Assembly (NCBI GenBank): GCA_963805715.1
Contig: CAWDVK010000009.1
Location: 62,001-126,000 of the forward strand
From: CAWDVK01 sp963805715
GTDB taxonomy: Bacteria; Actinomycetota; Actinomycetes; Streptosporangiales; Streptosporangiaceae
DNA length: 64,000 bases
Direction: 5' to 3'
The notes under the pieces are model-generated. The model was not told the DNA's origin. It searched no databases and was given only the letters and a program-made list of their open reading frames with translations. Shown one piece after another: positions 35,561 to 45,577 of the stretch. The position numbers and the translations under genes are program-made. Numbering within the stretch: position 1 is the first letter of the stretch; every line of letters begins with the position of its first letter.

Positions 35561-38283
35561 TCACTGCCCGGTCTCCATGCCGATGCGCCGGATGACGTCT
35601 CCGACAGGATCAACGGCTCCATGGCGGCGGCGGATCACGTCGGCGATCAGGCCGGTCCAGCCGGTCTGGTGGAAAGCGCCGATCGCGGCACCGTTGTCGC
35701 CATGGAAGTACTCGCTGAAGATCAGGTTGTCGTGCCAGGCCGGATCGTGCTGCAGGCGCTCGGTCCCGCCGAAGCAGGCCCGGCGGCCGTCAGGCCCGCG
35801 GGTGAAGATCGAGATGAGCCGGTCCTGGAGGTTGGCGGCGACCTTGTCCAGGGTGAGCTGTACGCCGGATCCGGTCGGGTACTCGATCGTGAACTCGTCA
35901 CCGAAGAACCGGTAATAGCGTTCCAGGGCAGCGATGACCAGGTAGTTAAGCGGGAACCAGAGTGGGCCGCGCCAGTTGGAGTTCCCCCCGAACATGGAGG
36001 TGGTGGACTCGGCCGGCTCGTAGTCGATGCTCGCGTGGAAGCCCTCGACATCGAGTACGTACGGGTGCTCGCGGTGGTAGGCCGACAGGGCCCGCAGGCC
36101 GTGCGGGGACAGGAATTCGCTCTCGTCGAAGAGCTTCGCGAACAGCTTCTCCAGCCGGCCACGCCGGCCAGGCTGAGTAGCATCCGCTGCCGGCCGCGCT
36201 CCCCGCGCAGCAGGCCGATCTCGCTGAGCTTTTCCCGGTCGGCCATGCCGCGGCGGGCCAGGAAGTCCGCGAACTGCTTGCCGACCGTGAGCGAGATCTG
36301 AAGATCCTTCTCATCGATGACCGCGGCGGCCAGGATCGGGATGATGCCCACCATCGACCGGACCTTCACCGAAATGGCTTCCCCGCTCGGGGTCATGAGC
36401 CTGTCGTAGTAGAGCCCGTCGGTCTCGTCCCACAGGCCGAGACCTTCGAGCGCATCGGTGATGGCGGCGAAGTGCTCAAGGAATTTGAGCACAAGATCCA
36501 TCCCCGGCCGCTGGCCGGACCGGTTCAGGATCACGGCCATGGAGGCCATGGCGATCGCGTAGAAGCCCATCCAGCCCGTCGCGTCGGATTGCTCCAGGAC
36601 GCCGCCGACCGGCAGGTGCGAGCGGTCGATCGGGCCGATGTTGTCCAGGCCGAGAAACCCGCCCTCGAACAGGTTGTTGCCCTCGGCGTCCTCCCTGTTG
36701 ACCCACCAGGTGAAGTTGACCAGCAGCTTGTCGAAGATCCGGCTGACGAAGTCGATGTCGCGAGCGCCGTCGATGGCGAAGACCTCCACCGCAGCCCACG
36801 CCTGTACCGGGGGATTCACGTCACCGAAGTCCCACTCATAGGCGGGCAGTGCGCCGTTGGGATGCTGGAACCATTCCCGGCACAGCAGGATCAGCTGGTA
36901 CTTGGCGAACGCCGGATCCACGTGCGCCAGGGCGACGCAGTGGAACGCCAGGTCCCACGCCGCGTACCACGGGTATTCCCATTTGTCGGGCATCGACATG
37001 ATGTCGAAGGCGTCGAAGTTGCGCCACCGCGAGTTCCGCCCGGTCAGCCGCTGCGCCGGGGGCGTCGGCTGCGTCGGGTCCCCATCCAGCCAGCGGGCCA
37101 CGTCGTAGTAGAACAGCTGCTTGCTCCACAGCATCCCGGCGAACGCCTGCCGCATCACCATCGCCTCGTCGGCGGACGCCCCGGCCGGGGTGAGCTCGGC
37201 GTAGAACTCATCAGCCTCGGCCCGCCGCTGGGCGATGACCTGGTCGAACTGGGCGCCGAGCGGGGAGTTCGCCTTTCCCCTGGGCGCCTTGATCGGCGGC
37301 TGCCGCAGCCGCAGCCGCAGCTCAGCGGTCTCGCCAGCTGGTACCGTCACCTGGTACCAGAATGCCGCCTTGGTGCCCGTGCGATCCGGGTTCACGGTGG
37401 CCGCCCCGCTCACCACGTGGTCGTTGATGCCGTCCTTGGGATACGGCGTCACCGGCGCGGCGCCGAACAGCCGCTGCTCGTTGGTCTCGTTCTCGCAGAA
37501 CAACGCGGTTGGCAGTGCCCCGTCCGGCCCGGGGCCGGCCAGCAGCTCCATCGGGCCAATGAACGGATGATCGATCCCTACTGCCGAGTCACCCACCGCC
37601 CGCATCGCCGGTTTGGCCGCGCCGGTGTCCCAGGACCAGGTGTTGCGGAACCAGGTGGTCGGAAGCACGTGCAGCGTCGCGGGCTCGGGGCCCGCGTTGG
37701 TCACCTGTACGGCCATCAGCAGATCATCGGCGCTGGCCTTGGCGTAGTGCACCTCGACGATCCAGTACCGGTCCTCATCGAACACCCCGGTATCCAGCAG
37801 TTCGTACTCGGGCTCCTCACGGCTACGCGACCTGTTCTGGTCAATGAGATCCTGATACGGGAACGCCGCCTGCGGATAGTGATACCGCCAGCGGTTCCAC
37901 GCATGGCTCGGCAGCGCGTCCAGGTACCACCAGTACTCCTTGACGTCCTCGCCGTGATTGCCCTGCGCCCCGGTCAGGCCGAACGGCCGCTCCTTCAGGA
38001 TCGGGTCCTTCCCGTTCCACAGCGCCAGCCCCAGGCACAGCCGCTGCTCCACGTCGCAGAACCCGGCCAGGCCGTCCTCGCCCCACCGATAAGCCCGCGA
38101 CCGCGCCTGCTCATGCGGCAGGTAATCCCACGCCTCGCCGTCGGCGCTGTAATCCTCCCGCACCGTGCCCCACTGGCGCTCGCTCACGTACGGCCCCCAC
38201 CGGTACCATTCCCCGGCCTGCCGCAGCCCGTCCTCCAGCCGCCCGAACCCGGCCACTCGCTCCCGCTCAGCAGTCACTGCCAT
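35561..38283 (-). pseudogene. MGH1-like glucosidase paralogue 2, frameshifted near C-terminus
   Basis: About 900 codons. From ATG 38283 (AGGGG upstream) it runs WYRWGPYVSERQWGTVREDY, WFRNTWSWDTG, EYPWYAAWDLAFHC, PAYEWDFGDVNPP, and FEGGFLGLDNIGPIDRSHLP, as in GH63-related MGH1-like glucosidases. Near 36151-36165 the frame slips by one: after RMLLSLAGVAG the homologous sequence (RLEKLFAKLFDESEF, LSPHG) continues in the -1 frame to FHGDNGAAIGAFHQTGWTG and the stop at 35561. Unlike paralogue 1 its middle is complete. It may be a recent pseudogene or carry a one-base assembly error. A 17-bp palindrome lies 123 bases upstream. Confidence 0.8.
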
Positions 38284-38666
38284 GCCCCTGTCGCGTTCCG
38301 ATGTACCGCAGTATCCCAGTGTCGTGCCGACCCTTAGCCCGACATGGTCGTGGCGTTCGAGGTCGGCCGCCATGACCTTTCTATACGCCTGGACCTCACT
38401 CGCTCATCACCTCAGGCGGGTGATTGATTCTCCTGCCGTCCTCGATCAACTTTGAAGAGTGCCGGACGTTTTGCTGGATCGCGCATTTATCTGGCCTTCG
38501 GAGCGCGTCAGCGCAAAAATGAACTGCTGGCAAATTAATTACTGACTTTGCGTTACTGGAGGCTGGCGTGACAGCAAACCAGATCCTGATCGGGGTCGGC
38601 ATGATGTCATCCGCCCGCAGGCTGGCGACACCTTTCACGTACGCCTCAGCTGCGCCGGTGCCGCTG
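38284..38666. other. Intergenic region, AT-rich in part
   Basis: Contains the palindrome at 38407-38423 and, on the minus strand about 40-45 bases downstream of it, TATAGA, a plausible -10 box for the glucosidase gene. Bases 38430-38570 are unusually AT-rich for this genome (for example GGCAAATTAATTACTGAC). No gene supported. Confidence 0.5.
38407..38423. promoter_or_regulatory. TCACC-N7-GGTGA palindrome, glucosidase paralogue 2
   Basis: TCACCTCAGGCGGGTGA, perfect 5-bp arms (6 with flanking A/T), 123 bases upstream of the start at 38283, the same distance as the copy before the HAD gene at 45718. Confidence 0.7.
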
Positions 38667-39057
38667 TCAGGGAGCAGCGTGAACACTGGCCCAGTCGGCG
38701 GCCATGTCGATCACGGTCCACCTGCGCTCGGCGGCGGAGGCCAGGATCTGGTCGGTGCCGCTGCCCAGGATCGGATCACGGTCGTAGGAGTACTCCCGCT
38801 CGCCGTCGGTGTGGCGGACGACCAGTTCCAGCGTCCGGTGCGGGCTGGCGGCGGTCCACTAGAGCATGGCCAGGTCGCCGTCGGTGTTCCCGGCGGCGCC
38901 GTTCTGTCCACAACGTGCCGTCATTGTCGAACACCGCGACACGGTCCCACTCCGGGACGAAGTCCGGCGAGTCAGGATCGGTCACGGCGGCGACGAACTC
39001 CACGACTGACTGCTTCGCGGGTGTCGCACGCCAGCCCGGCAGTGGATCGGCGGTCAT
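38667..39057 (-). pseudogene. HAD-family phosphatase with central deletion
   Basis: Begins MTADPLPGWRATPAKQ and reaches the catalytic HAD motif I VAVFDNDGTLWT, then jumps (with a frame change) to GNTDGDLAML, which is motif IV, followed by an in-frame TAG and a readable tail ERRWTVIDMAADWASV. The intact paralogue at 45718-46686 has about 190 residues between these motifs. So a single central deletion plus a stop has destroyed it. It retains a start codon and leader. Confidence 0.8.
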
Positions 39058-39128
39058 GCTGCACCTATACCCTTCGTGCCGGGAAGTTTGTTCGGTGTGC
39101 CAGCAAGGCCACACATGGATCTCAGCCG

Positions 39129-39572
39129 CTACGCGGCCCTGGTGCCGCGCCTTGACTCGCGTGAGTCGTAGGCGCAGAGCCCGTACAGGGCGGCGATGTC
39201 GATGATGATGATGAGGCTGGACCAGAAGGGATAGGAGGCGAGGAAGAACATCTGCCCGATCGCATTGAGGCCCACCACGATAACCCCGAACCAGCGGGCC
39301 AGCGGGTTGCCGGTGATGACTCCGCCGGCCGCGAATAGCTGCAGGACCCCGAGGATCATGATGATCCAGCCCCAGGCGCGCAAGCTGCCGATCACGAAGT
39401 GCGCATTCGCGATGAAGACATGTGACCTGGCAATGGCGGCGATGCCGTCCAGGAGATTAAAGAAGCCCAGGACGGCCAGCAGCGCTGCCGCGAAGGCGAC
39501 CAGGCCGGAGCCGCGGCCGCTGTCGTAATCCCTGCTGCCTCCGCCGTGCCTGGTGGTTGGCGCCGCCGTCAT
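39129..39572 (-). CDS. Four-helix membrane protein (DUF7144-like)
   Basis: 147 residues. Four hydrophobic segments, with AFAAALLAVLGFFNLLDGIA then WGWIIMILGVLQLFAAGGVI and ARWFGVIVVGLNAIGQMFF, fit the small DUF7144 membrane family of actinobacteria. Function unknown. ATG at 39572 has GGGAGG upstream. A perfect palindrome lies 66 bases upstream in the region shared with cydD. Confidence 0.8.
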   Translation of the reverse strand: MTAAPTTRHGGGSRDYDSGRGSGLVAFAAALLAVLGFFNLLDGIAAIARSHVFIANAHFVIGSLRAWGWIIMILGVLQLFAAGGVITGNPLARWFGVIVVGLNAIGQMFFLASYPFWSSLIIIIDIAALYGLCAYDSRESRRGTRAA

Positions 39573-39638
39573 CGTGACCTCCCATGGCATTTTCCTGCGT
39601 GCACCAGAAAGGCTTCGCCAAGGGCTCCGGCCCGGGCA

Positions 39639-39655
39639 TCACCCCCGCGGGGTGA
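39639..39655. promoter_or_regulatory. TCACC-N7-GGTGA palindrome, DUF7144-like/cydD region (1)
   Basis: TCACCCCCGCGGGGTGA, 7-bp perfect arms around CGC, 66 bases upstream of the minus-strand membrane protein. Confidence 0.75.
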
Positions 39656-39745
39656 GCCGCGGCAAGGCGAGCCTGAGCCCGGCGAGCCTGAGCCCGGCGA
39701 CCGGCCCACCAGGTTCGCCTATGTCTGCAGCAAGCCCGGCACGGC

Positions 39746-39762
39746 TCACCCTGGCGGGGTGA
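39746..39762. promoter_or_regulatory. TCACC-N7-GGTGA palindrome, cydD (2)
   Basis: TCACCCTGGCGGGGTGA with arms extended to GGCTCACC/GGTGAGCC (39743-39765), 104 bases upstream of cydD. Confidence 0.75.
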
Positions 39763-39866
39763 GCCAATCGCCGCTGCCCGGGCTGCATCCTCTGCCGCAT
39801 GGGCGTCTGCGGCAGACCCGCACCGATCATCGTTGGCGCCATGGGCGGCGGGACGGGCAGGCAGCC

Positions 39867-41621
39867 GTGAGCCGGACGCGGGACAGGGCCTGGGCGGTTG
39901 ACCCGCGGCTGCTGCGGTATGCCGGGGCCGCGCGCGCTCACCTGGCGGTGGCCATCACGCTCGGACTGATCGGCACGGGGCTGATCCTGGCGCAGGCCGG
40001 CTTGCTCGCCCGCGCGCTCGCCGGTGCTGCCCGGGGCGACGCCACGGCCGTGCTGTCGGGGACGCTGGCGGCACTGCTGATCGTGGTGGCGGCTCGGGCG
40101 GCGGTGGGCTATGGCGGCGAGGTGGCTGCGCTGCGCGCGGCCGCGACCGTCAAGTCGCAGCTGCGCCGTGCGCTCATTGCCCGCTCGCTGCGGCTGGGCC
40201 CGGCGTGGCTCAGTGGTCAGCGGGCGGGCGAGATCGCAACCCTCAGCACCAGGGGCCTGGACGGGCTGGATTCCTATTTCGCCCGTTACCTGCCACAGCT
40301 CGTCCTCGCGGTCCTGGTGCCGATCGCGGTGCTGGCCCGGGTGGCGAGCGCGGACTGGATCTCCGCGGTGGTCATCGCCGTGACGCTGCCGCTGATCCCG
40401 GTCTTCGCGGTGCTGGTCGGCTGGCACACCAAAACGCAGACGCGGCGGCAGTGGCGGCTGCTGGCCACCCTCGGCGGCCACTTCCTCGACGTGGTCGAGG
40501 GCCTGCCCACGCTCAAGGTGTTCGGCCGCGCCAGGGTGCAGGAAGACGTGATTGCCAAGGTCACCGAGGACTACCGGGCTGCCACCATGTCGACCCTGCG
40601 GGTGGCGTTCCTGTCCGCGCTGGTCCTGGAGCTATCCGCCGCTGTAGCGACCGCCCTGGTCGCAGTCGAGGTCGGGCTGCGGCTGCTCTACGGCCACCTG
40701 GGCTACGAGACGGCACTGCTGGTGCTGCTGCTCACTCCCGAGGCATTCCTGCCGCTGCGCGCAGTCGGCGCGCAGTTCCACGCGAGCATGGAAGGCGCTG
40801 CCGCGGCCGGACGCGTTTTCGAGATCCTGGAAACAGCGCCGCCGGACGAGCCCCGGCCAAGGCCTCGCGCAACGGCCCGGCGCAGCGCCGACCTGATGAC
40901 GCAGGAAATCAGGCTCAGCGACGTCACCGCGGCCTATCCCGGCCGCCGTCGCCCGGCACTGGACGCGGTCAGCCTGACGATCGCGCCGGGGGACCGGATC
41001 GTGCTCACCGGCCCGAGCGGTGCGGGCAAGAGCACGCTGCTCGCCATGCTGCTCCGGTTCATCGCACCTGCTGCCGGGAGCATCGAGGTGGGCGGCGCCG
41101 GGGCCGGCACCGACCTGGCAGCCATCGATGTACAGCAATGGCGCGCGCAGATCGCCTGGGTGCCGCAGCAGCCCTATCTGTTCAGCGGCAGCGCGGCGGA
41201 CAATATTGCCCTGGGCCAGGGCGGCGCGAGCCGGGGCGCCATCTGCCGGGCCGCCCGGCTGGCGGGTGCCGCCGCCTTCATCGAGGAGCTGCCGGCCGGA
41301 TATGACACGCCGCTCGGCGAGCGCGGCCTCCGGCTGTCCGCGGGTCAGCGGCAGCGGATTGCGCTGGCCCGCGCGTTCCTGCGGGACGCGCCGCTGCTGC
41401 TACTAGATGAGCCCGCCGCCCACCTGGATCCGGCCAGTGCGCGGCTGATCGGCGCAGCCATCGACGCGGCCCTGTCCGACCGCACCGTCATCCTGGTCAG
41501 CCATGGCCGGGGCTGGGCCGGCGAGGGCTGCCGGGTCATCAGCCTGGAGCAGGGCAGGCTGATGACGCCGGCCCGTGCCGCGTGGCCAGCCAACCGGACC
41601 GCCGCGGCGGTGCTCCCGTGA
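39867..41621 (+). CDS. cydD: Thiol reductant ABC exporter subunit CydD
   Basis: 584 residues. Six membrane spans (about 25-330), then an ABC ATPase domain: Walker A TGPSGAGKSTLLAML, Q-loop WVPQQPYLFSG, signature LSAGQRQRIALARAFL and Walker B LLLLDEPAAHLDP. CydDC exports cysteine/glutathione-type thiols and is required for cytochrome bd assembly. Starts with GTG at 39867 (GGGCAGG upstream). Its last codons overlap cydC (GTGA). cydAB lies 8 kb away on the opposite strand, with a similar palindrome. Confidence 0.93.
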   Translation: MSRTRDRAWAVDPRLLRYAGAARAHLAVAITLGLIGTGLILAQAGLLARALAGAARGDATAVLSGTLAALLIVVAARAAVGYGGEVAALRAAATVKSQLRRALIARSLRLGPAWLSGQRAGEIATLSTRGLDGLDSYFARYLPQLVLAVLVPIAVLARVASADWISAVVIAVTLPLIPVFAVLVGWHTKTQTRRQWRLLATLGGHFLDVVEGLPTLKVFGRARVQEDVIAKVTEDYRAATMSTLRVAFLSALVLELSAAVATALVAVEVGLRLLYGHLGYETALLVLLLTPEAFLPLRAVGAQFHASMEGAAAAGRVFEILETAPPDEPRPRPRATARRSADLMTQEIRLSDVTAAYPGRRRPALDAVSLTIAPGDRIVLTGPSGAGKSTLLAMLLRFIAPAAGSIEVGGAGAGTDLAAIDVQQWRAQIAWVPQQPYLFSGSAADNIALGQGGASRGAICRAARLAGAAAFIEELPAGYDTPLGERGLRLSAGQRQRIALARAFLRDAPLLLLDEPAAHLDPASARLIGAAIDAALSDRTVILVSHGRGWAGEGCRVISLEQGRLMTPARAAWPANRTAAAVLP

Positions 41622-43396
41622 GCAGCGAGCCCGCGGGGATGACAGCCGGGCGCCGGCCGCTGCTGCGGCTGCTCTGGCTGGCCCGGCCGCTGCGCGGCCG
41701 GCTCGTGCTCTCGGTCCTGGCCGGCGCGGCTGCTACCGGCTGCGGTGTGGCGCTGCTGGGCACATCCGGGTTCTTGCTGGCCCGCGCCTCAGAGCACCCA
41801 GGCATTCTGGCCATCTCCGGGGCGGTCGTAGCGGTTCGCGCGTTCAGCGTTGGCCGCGGCGTATCGCGCTACCTTGAGCGGCTGACATCCCACAACGTCG
41901 CGTTCCGGGTGCTGGCTGACATCCGGGTAGCCATTTACCGCCGGCTGGAACGGCTAGCGCCAGCCGGGCTGGCCGCTTTCCGGTCCGGCGATCTGCTGGC
42001 CGCGCTGATCAGTGACGTGGACGCCACCCAGGACCTGTTCATCCGCGGCATCGGCCCGCCGCTGGCCGCGGCGCTGGTCGGCGCGGGCGCGGTAACCGTC
42101 TGCCTGCTGATCCTCCTTCCCGCCGCCGGCGTGCTGGCTCTCGGCCTGCTGGCCGCCGGCGCCGCGGTGCCGCCGCTGGCCGTCGCGGCCTCCCGCCGGG
42201 CGGCCAGGGCGACCGCCGCGGTACGCGCGGAGCTCGGCGCGACGGTCACTGACCTGCTCTCGGGCGCGGCGGACCTGCACGCTTTCGGCGCGCAGGAAGC
42301 CGCGCTCGCCGCCGCTGCCGAGGAAGACGCGAGGCTGACCGCAGTGGCCAGGCGCTTTGCCGCCGGAGCGGCCCTGGGCAGCGGGCTGATCACCGGCCTG
42401 ACCGGACTGACCGTATGGGGAGTGCTCGTCCTCGGGGTGGCGGCGGTGGGGCACGGCACGCTCAGCAGGGTGCCGCTGGCGGTACTGACCCTCACGGCAC
42501 TGGCTTCCTTCGAGGCGGTCACGGTCATGCCGGCCGCCGCGCTCCAGCTCGGATCGGCGCGCGCCTCAGCCAGCCGGATCGGCGTGATTCTGGACACGCC
42601 GGACCCGGTCGCGGAGCCGACGGCTCCGCGACCGCTGCCGGCCGGGCCTGTGCACGTGCAGCTGTCCGGGGTGCAGGTCCGGTATGAGCCGGGCGGGCCG
42701 CTCGCGCTGGACGGGCTCGACCTTGACCTGCCGCCGGGCCGACGCGTCGCGCTCATCGGCCCGAGCGGCGCCGGCAAGTCAACCGTGGCCGCAGTGCTGC
42801 TGCGCTTCCGAGACCCGGTCGGCGGTACCGTCACCCTGAACGGCTCCGACCTGGCCAGTTACGCCGCAGATGCGGTCCGGACAGTGATCGGCGGATGCCC
42901 GCAGGATCCGCACATCTTCGATGCCACCATCCGTGACAACCTCCGGCTGGCCCGGCCCGGCGCCACTGACGATGAGCTGGCAGCTGCCGCCGCGCGGGCC
43001 CGGCTGCTGCCCTGGGTCGATTCGCTGCCCCGGTGCTGGGACACTCCCGTCGGCGCGCACGGGACGGCCATGTCCGGCGGTGAACGGCAGCGGCTCGCGC
43101 TGGCCAGGGCGCTGCTCGCGGACCCGGCCGTGCTGATTCTCGACGAGCCGACCGCGCACCTGGATCCCGAGGCCCGCGCTGCCCTGACCGCGGATCTGCT
43201 CGCGATCACCACGGGCCGCGCCACCCTGCTCATCACGCACGAGCTGGAGGGACTTGACCAGGTTGACGAGATCATCGTCCTGGGCCACGGCAAGGTCGCC
43301 CAGCGCGGCACGCATGAGCAGCTCATCGCAGCCGATGGCCCGTACCGGCGGCTGCACGAGACGCCGTCATTCTGGCCCGCGCAGGCATCTCGTTAG
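41618..43396 (+). CDS. cydC: Thiol reductant ABC exporter subunit CydC
   Basis: 592 residues. An exporter-type membrane domain (about 15-330) with GVALLGTSGFLLARASEHPG and GVSRYLERLTSHNVAFRVLA, both CydC hallmarks, then an ATPase: Walker A IGPSGAGKSTVAAVLL, Q-loop GCPQDPHIFDATIRDN, signature MSGGERQRLALARALL, Walker B VLILDEPTAHLDP. It forms the heterodimer with CydD. The start GTG at 41618 overlaps the cydD stop by four bases. Confidence 0.93.
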   Translation: MSSEPAGMTAGRRPLLRLLWLARPLRGRLVLSVLAGAAATGCGVALLGTSGFLLARASEHPGILAISGAVVAVRAFSVGRGVSRYLERLTSHNVAFRVLADIRVAIYRRLERLAPAGLAAFRSGDLLAALISDVDATQDLFIRGIGPPLAAALVGAGAVTVCLLILLPAAGVLALGLLAAGAAVPPLAVAASRRAARATAAVRAELGATVTDLLSGAADLHAFGAQEAALAAAAEEDARLTAVARRFAAGAALGSGLITGLTGLTVWGVLVLGVAAVGHGTLSRVPLAVLTLTALASFEAVTVMPAAALQLGSARASASRIGVILDTPDPVAEPTAPRPLPAGPVHVQLSGVQVRYEPGGPLALDGLDLDLPPGRRVALIGPSGAGKSTVAAVLLRFRDPVGGTVTLNGSDLASYAADAVRTVIGGCPQDPHIFDATIRDNLRLARPGATDDELAAAAARARLLPWVDSLPRCWDTPVGAHGTAMSGGERQRLALARALLADPAVLILDEPTAHLDPEARAALTADLLAITTGRATLLITHELEGLDQVDEIIVLGHGKVAQRGTHEQLIAADGPYRRLHETPSFWPAQASR

Positions 43397-43430
43397 CAAA
43401 TCCGTTAGCAGCACGACGCTCTGGCTGGGC

Positions 43431-44807
43431 TCATGGTGCCGCTGGTTGGCCTGAAGACCCACCGGGTGCGACCGTAGCCGCCTCGCCAGCGGGCTGCTGA
43501 TCCGCAGCGGCGGCCGGAGCCGGGCTTGGGGTGAGCCTTGCCGAGACCACATATGCCACCGCCACTGCCACGATGGCCAGCGGCATGACTTCCAGGCCGT
43601 CCGACGACAGCAGCAAGGTGGCTAGCAAGACCGAGGTCATCGGGAGCCTGAGCATCACCACGGTCATCGCGCCGATGCCCATGGCGACGCCGTAAACAAG
43701 TGGCAGCCCCGGCAGGTGCGACAACGCCACGCCGCCGACCGCCCCGAGGAACATGGCCGGGAAGGTAGGACCGCCGCGGAAACCGCTCAGCGAAGCGCCA
43801 TAGGCGATCCCCTTGCACACCAGGAGGAGCAGCAGCGCTCCCACGGTATAGGTGGCGCTGTTGCTGATGAACGGGCCCAGCGCGGATTGCCCGGAGAACA
43901 GCACCTCGGAGGAGCCCTTGCCGGTCCCTGCGGCGAACGCGATCGCAAGTCCCGCCACGGCCAGGCCGACCACCGGCGTGGCCAGCAACATCCGCCGCTC
44001 GACATGGGGCCGCAAGAACAGCCCCAGCCATCGGATCCCGCCGCCGAGCGGCGCGGCCACCACCCCGATCGCCAGCGCCCACAAGAATTCAGCGCCAGTG
44101 GGCGATCCGACATGGGGCAGGCCGGGAATCGCCAGCGAGAATGTGCCGAGCCCAGTCAGGTGGTCAAGGCCGAGAAAGATCAGCGAGCCGACGCCAGCGG
44201 CCAGCAGCCCAGGCACCAGCACAAGCTCCAGCATGGCCCCGCCTAGTCCCGAGGCCTCCATCAGCAGGAACGCCCCGAGCAGGGGGGAGCCAAGCAGCGT
44301 GCTGATGGCGGCAAAACTCCCCGCCGCGGCCACCACGGTGCTGGTTCTGGCCGGAGCGTCCCGCTTGACCAGGCGGACCGCAAGGACGCCGAGCCCGCCG
44401 CCGAGCGCGATCATGGGTGCCTCGGGTCCGAGCACCACGCCCAGGCTCAAGGTTGCCAGTGCCGCGAGCAGGACGCCGGGAAGCTCGATCGGGGAGGGAG
44501 GGCCTGCGCCCACCTTGAACCCGTCGGCTGGTGAGTGGCCGCCCTTGCCAGGCAGGTACCGGATAGTGAGGCTGACCAGTACCCCGGCCAGCACCAGCGG
44601 CGGAATCGGCCACCACAGCGGCTCCCCGTGGAAGCCCAGCCCCTTGGGCAGGTCAGTGAAAATCCATCCCTGCAGCTTGGCGACCAGCGCGAGAAAGAAG
44701 TACGCCGCCGCCGAGACGGGCACCCCGATGATCGCAGCCAGCACCAGCAGCGCCACGTAGCTCCGGGATCGCAGCAGCGCAAGCGGATCGGACGGCGTCG
44801 TCACCAA
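43431..44807 (-). CDS. ClC family chloride channel/transporter
   Basis: 458 residues, ten or more membrane helices. LPGKGGHSPADGFKVG takes the place of the GSGIP loop, VLGPEAPMIALGGGLG the GREGP loop and GFRGGPTFPAMFLGAVGG the GxFxP loop. So all three ion-binding loops are present but divergent, as in a non-canonical actinobacterial ClC group. Whether it carries chloride, fluoride or nitrate cannot be told. It is convergent with cydC. Confidence 0.85.
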   Translation of the reverse strand: MVTTPSDPLALLRSRSYVALLVLAAIIGVPVSAAAYFFLALVAKLQGWIFTDLPKGLGFHGEPLWWPIPPLVLAGVLVSLTIRYLPGKGGHSPADGFKVGAGPPSPIELPGVLLAALATLSLGVVLGPEAPMIALGGGLGVLAVRLVKRDAPARTSTVVAAAGSFAAISTLLGSPLLGAFLLMEASGLGGAMLELVLVPGLLAAGVGSLIFLGLDHLTGLGTFSLAIPGLPHVGSPTGAEFLWALAIGVVAAPLGGGIRWLGLFLRPHVERRMLLATPVVGLAVAGLAIAFAAGTGKGSSEVLFSGQSALGPFISNSATYTVGALLLLLVCKGIAYGASLSGFRGGPTFPAMFLGAVGGVALSHLPGLPLVYGVAMGIGAMTVVMLRLPMTSVLLATLLLSSDGLEVMPLAIVAVAVAYVVSARLTPSPAPAAAADQQPAGEAATVAPGGSSGQPAAP

Positions 44808-44829
44808 AGTCCTCCCGATCCTCGCCCTC

Positions 44830-45189
44830 TTACCCGAAGGAGGCGGGGCTGCCTTCTTGCTCGGATTCGATAAGCAGCGATAGGGCCTCGATCAGGGCGA
44901 GGTGGGTGAAGGCCTGCGGGAAGTTCCCGAGGTTCCGGTTCGGATCACCACCGCTGACCGCATCGAGGATGCAGCCGAAATACTCGATCGCCTCCCAGTC
45001 GAAACCGAGGCGGTACAGCGAGCGGAGCATGAACGCCGAGTCCCGGATCCAGGTGTACCGGTAGTCCCAGTTGCGTGCCCCGCCAGGCGTTTCCGGCAGC
45101 GAGGTTGTGGCAGCCGCCATGATCGCGCCCGTGGGGGCGTAGCTGAGCGCCTTCAATGCGTAGTCGGCAATAGGCGGAAACACGCTCAT
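44830..45189 (-). pseudogene. GH15 glucoamylase-like gene reduced by in-frame deletions
   Basis: 119 residues made of three separate parts of a roughly 600-residue GH15 (trehalase/glucoamylase-like) enzyme joined in frame: MSVFPPIADYA (N-terminus), then LKALSYAPTGAIMAAATTSL, NWDYRYTWIRDSAFML and LYRLGFDWEAIEYF (start of the catalytic barrel with the conserved WDYRYTWIRD), then NLGNFPQAFTHLALIEAL (C-terminus). The catalytic glutamates are missing. The start codon, its GAGAGG site and the palindrome 77 bases upstream are kept. Confidence 0.75.
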
Positions 45190-45266
45190 CGGTGCGACCT
45201 CTCGCCGGCCTGAACGCCAGATTCTGACGGACGATGCGACCGTAACCACTGCCCGGCGCGCCGGGA

Positions 45267-45283
45267 TCACCCCGCAGGGGTGA
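45267..45283. promoter_or_regulatory. TCACC-N7-GGTGA palindrome, GH15 remnant
   Basis: TCACCCCGCAGGGGTGA, perfect arms of seven bases around GCA, 77 bases upstream of 45189. Confidence 0.75.
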
Positions 45284-45577
45284 CCTGCGCCGCTGGAGAC
45301 CTGAATAGGGCGATGGGTCAGCAGCGGACCAGGCGAATCGTGCAGCAAATGCTCACCAGATCTACAGGTTGCTTACTTATATTATTCAGCAAATGGTCAG
45401 GCTAGTGCGGAACGCTTCAGGTAGTCCTCTCCGGTTGCCGTGTACTCCAGGCGGCCCGGAAGGGCTCAAGAGCGCGCCTCGCTGGGCCGAGCCTGCCCCC
45501 CGGCCCCCGGGTCCGGCGGGGCGCGCTCGCCAGGTCAGCGCCGCCCCTGGCGGCGGGCCGCCCAGTCGATGGCTTGC

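Noticed and set aside
36472..38337. 621-codon open frame antisense to glucosidase paralogue 2
   Set aside because: Low-complexity shadow; the minus strand carries family motifs throughout.
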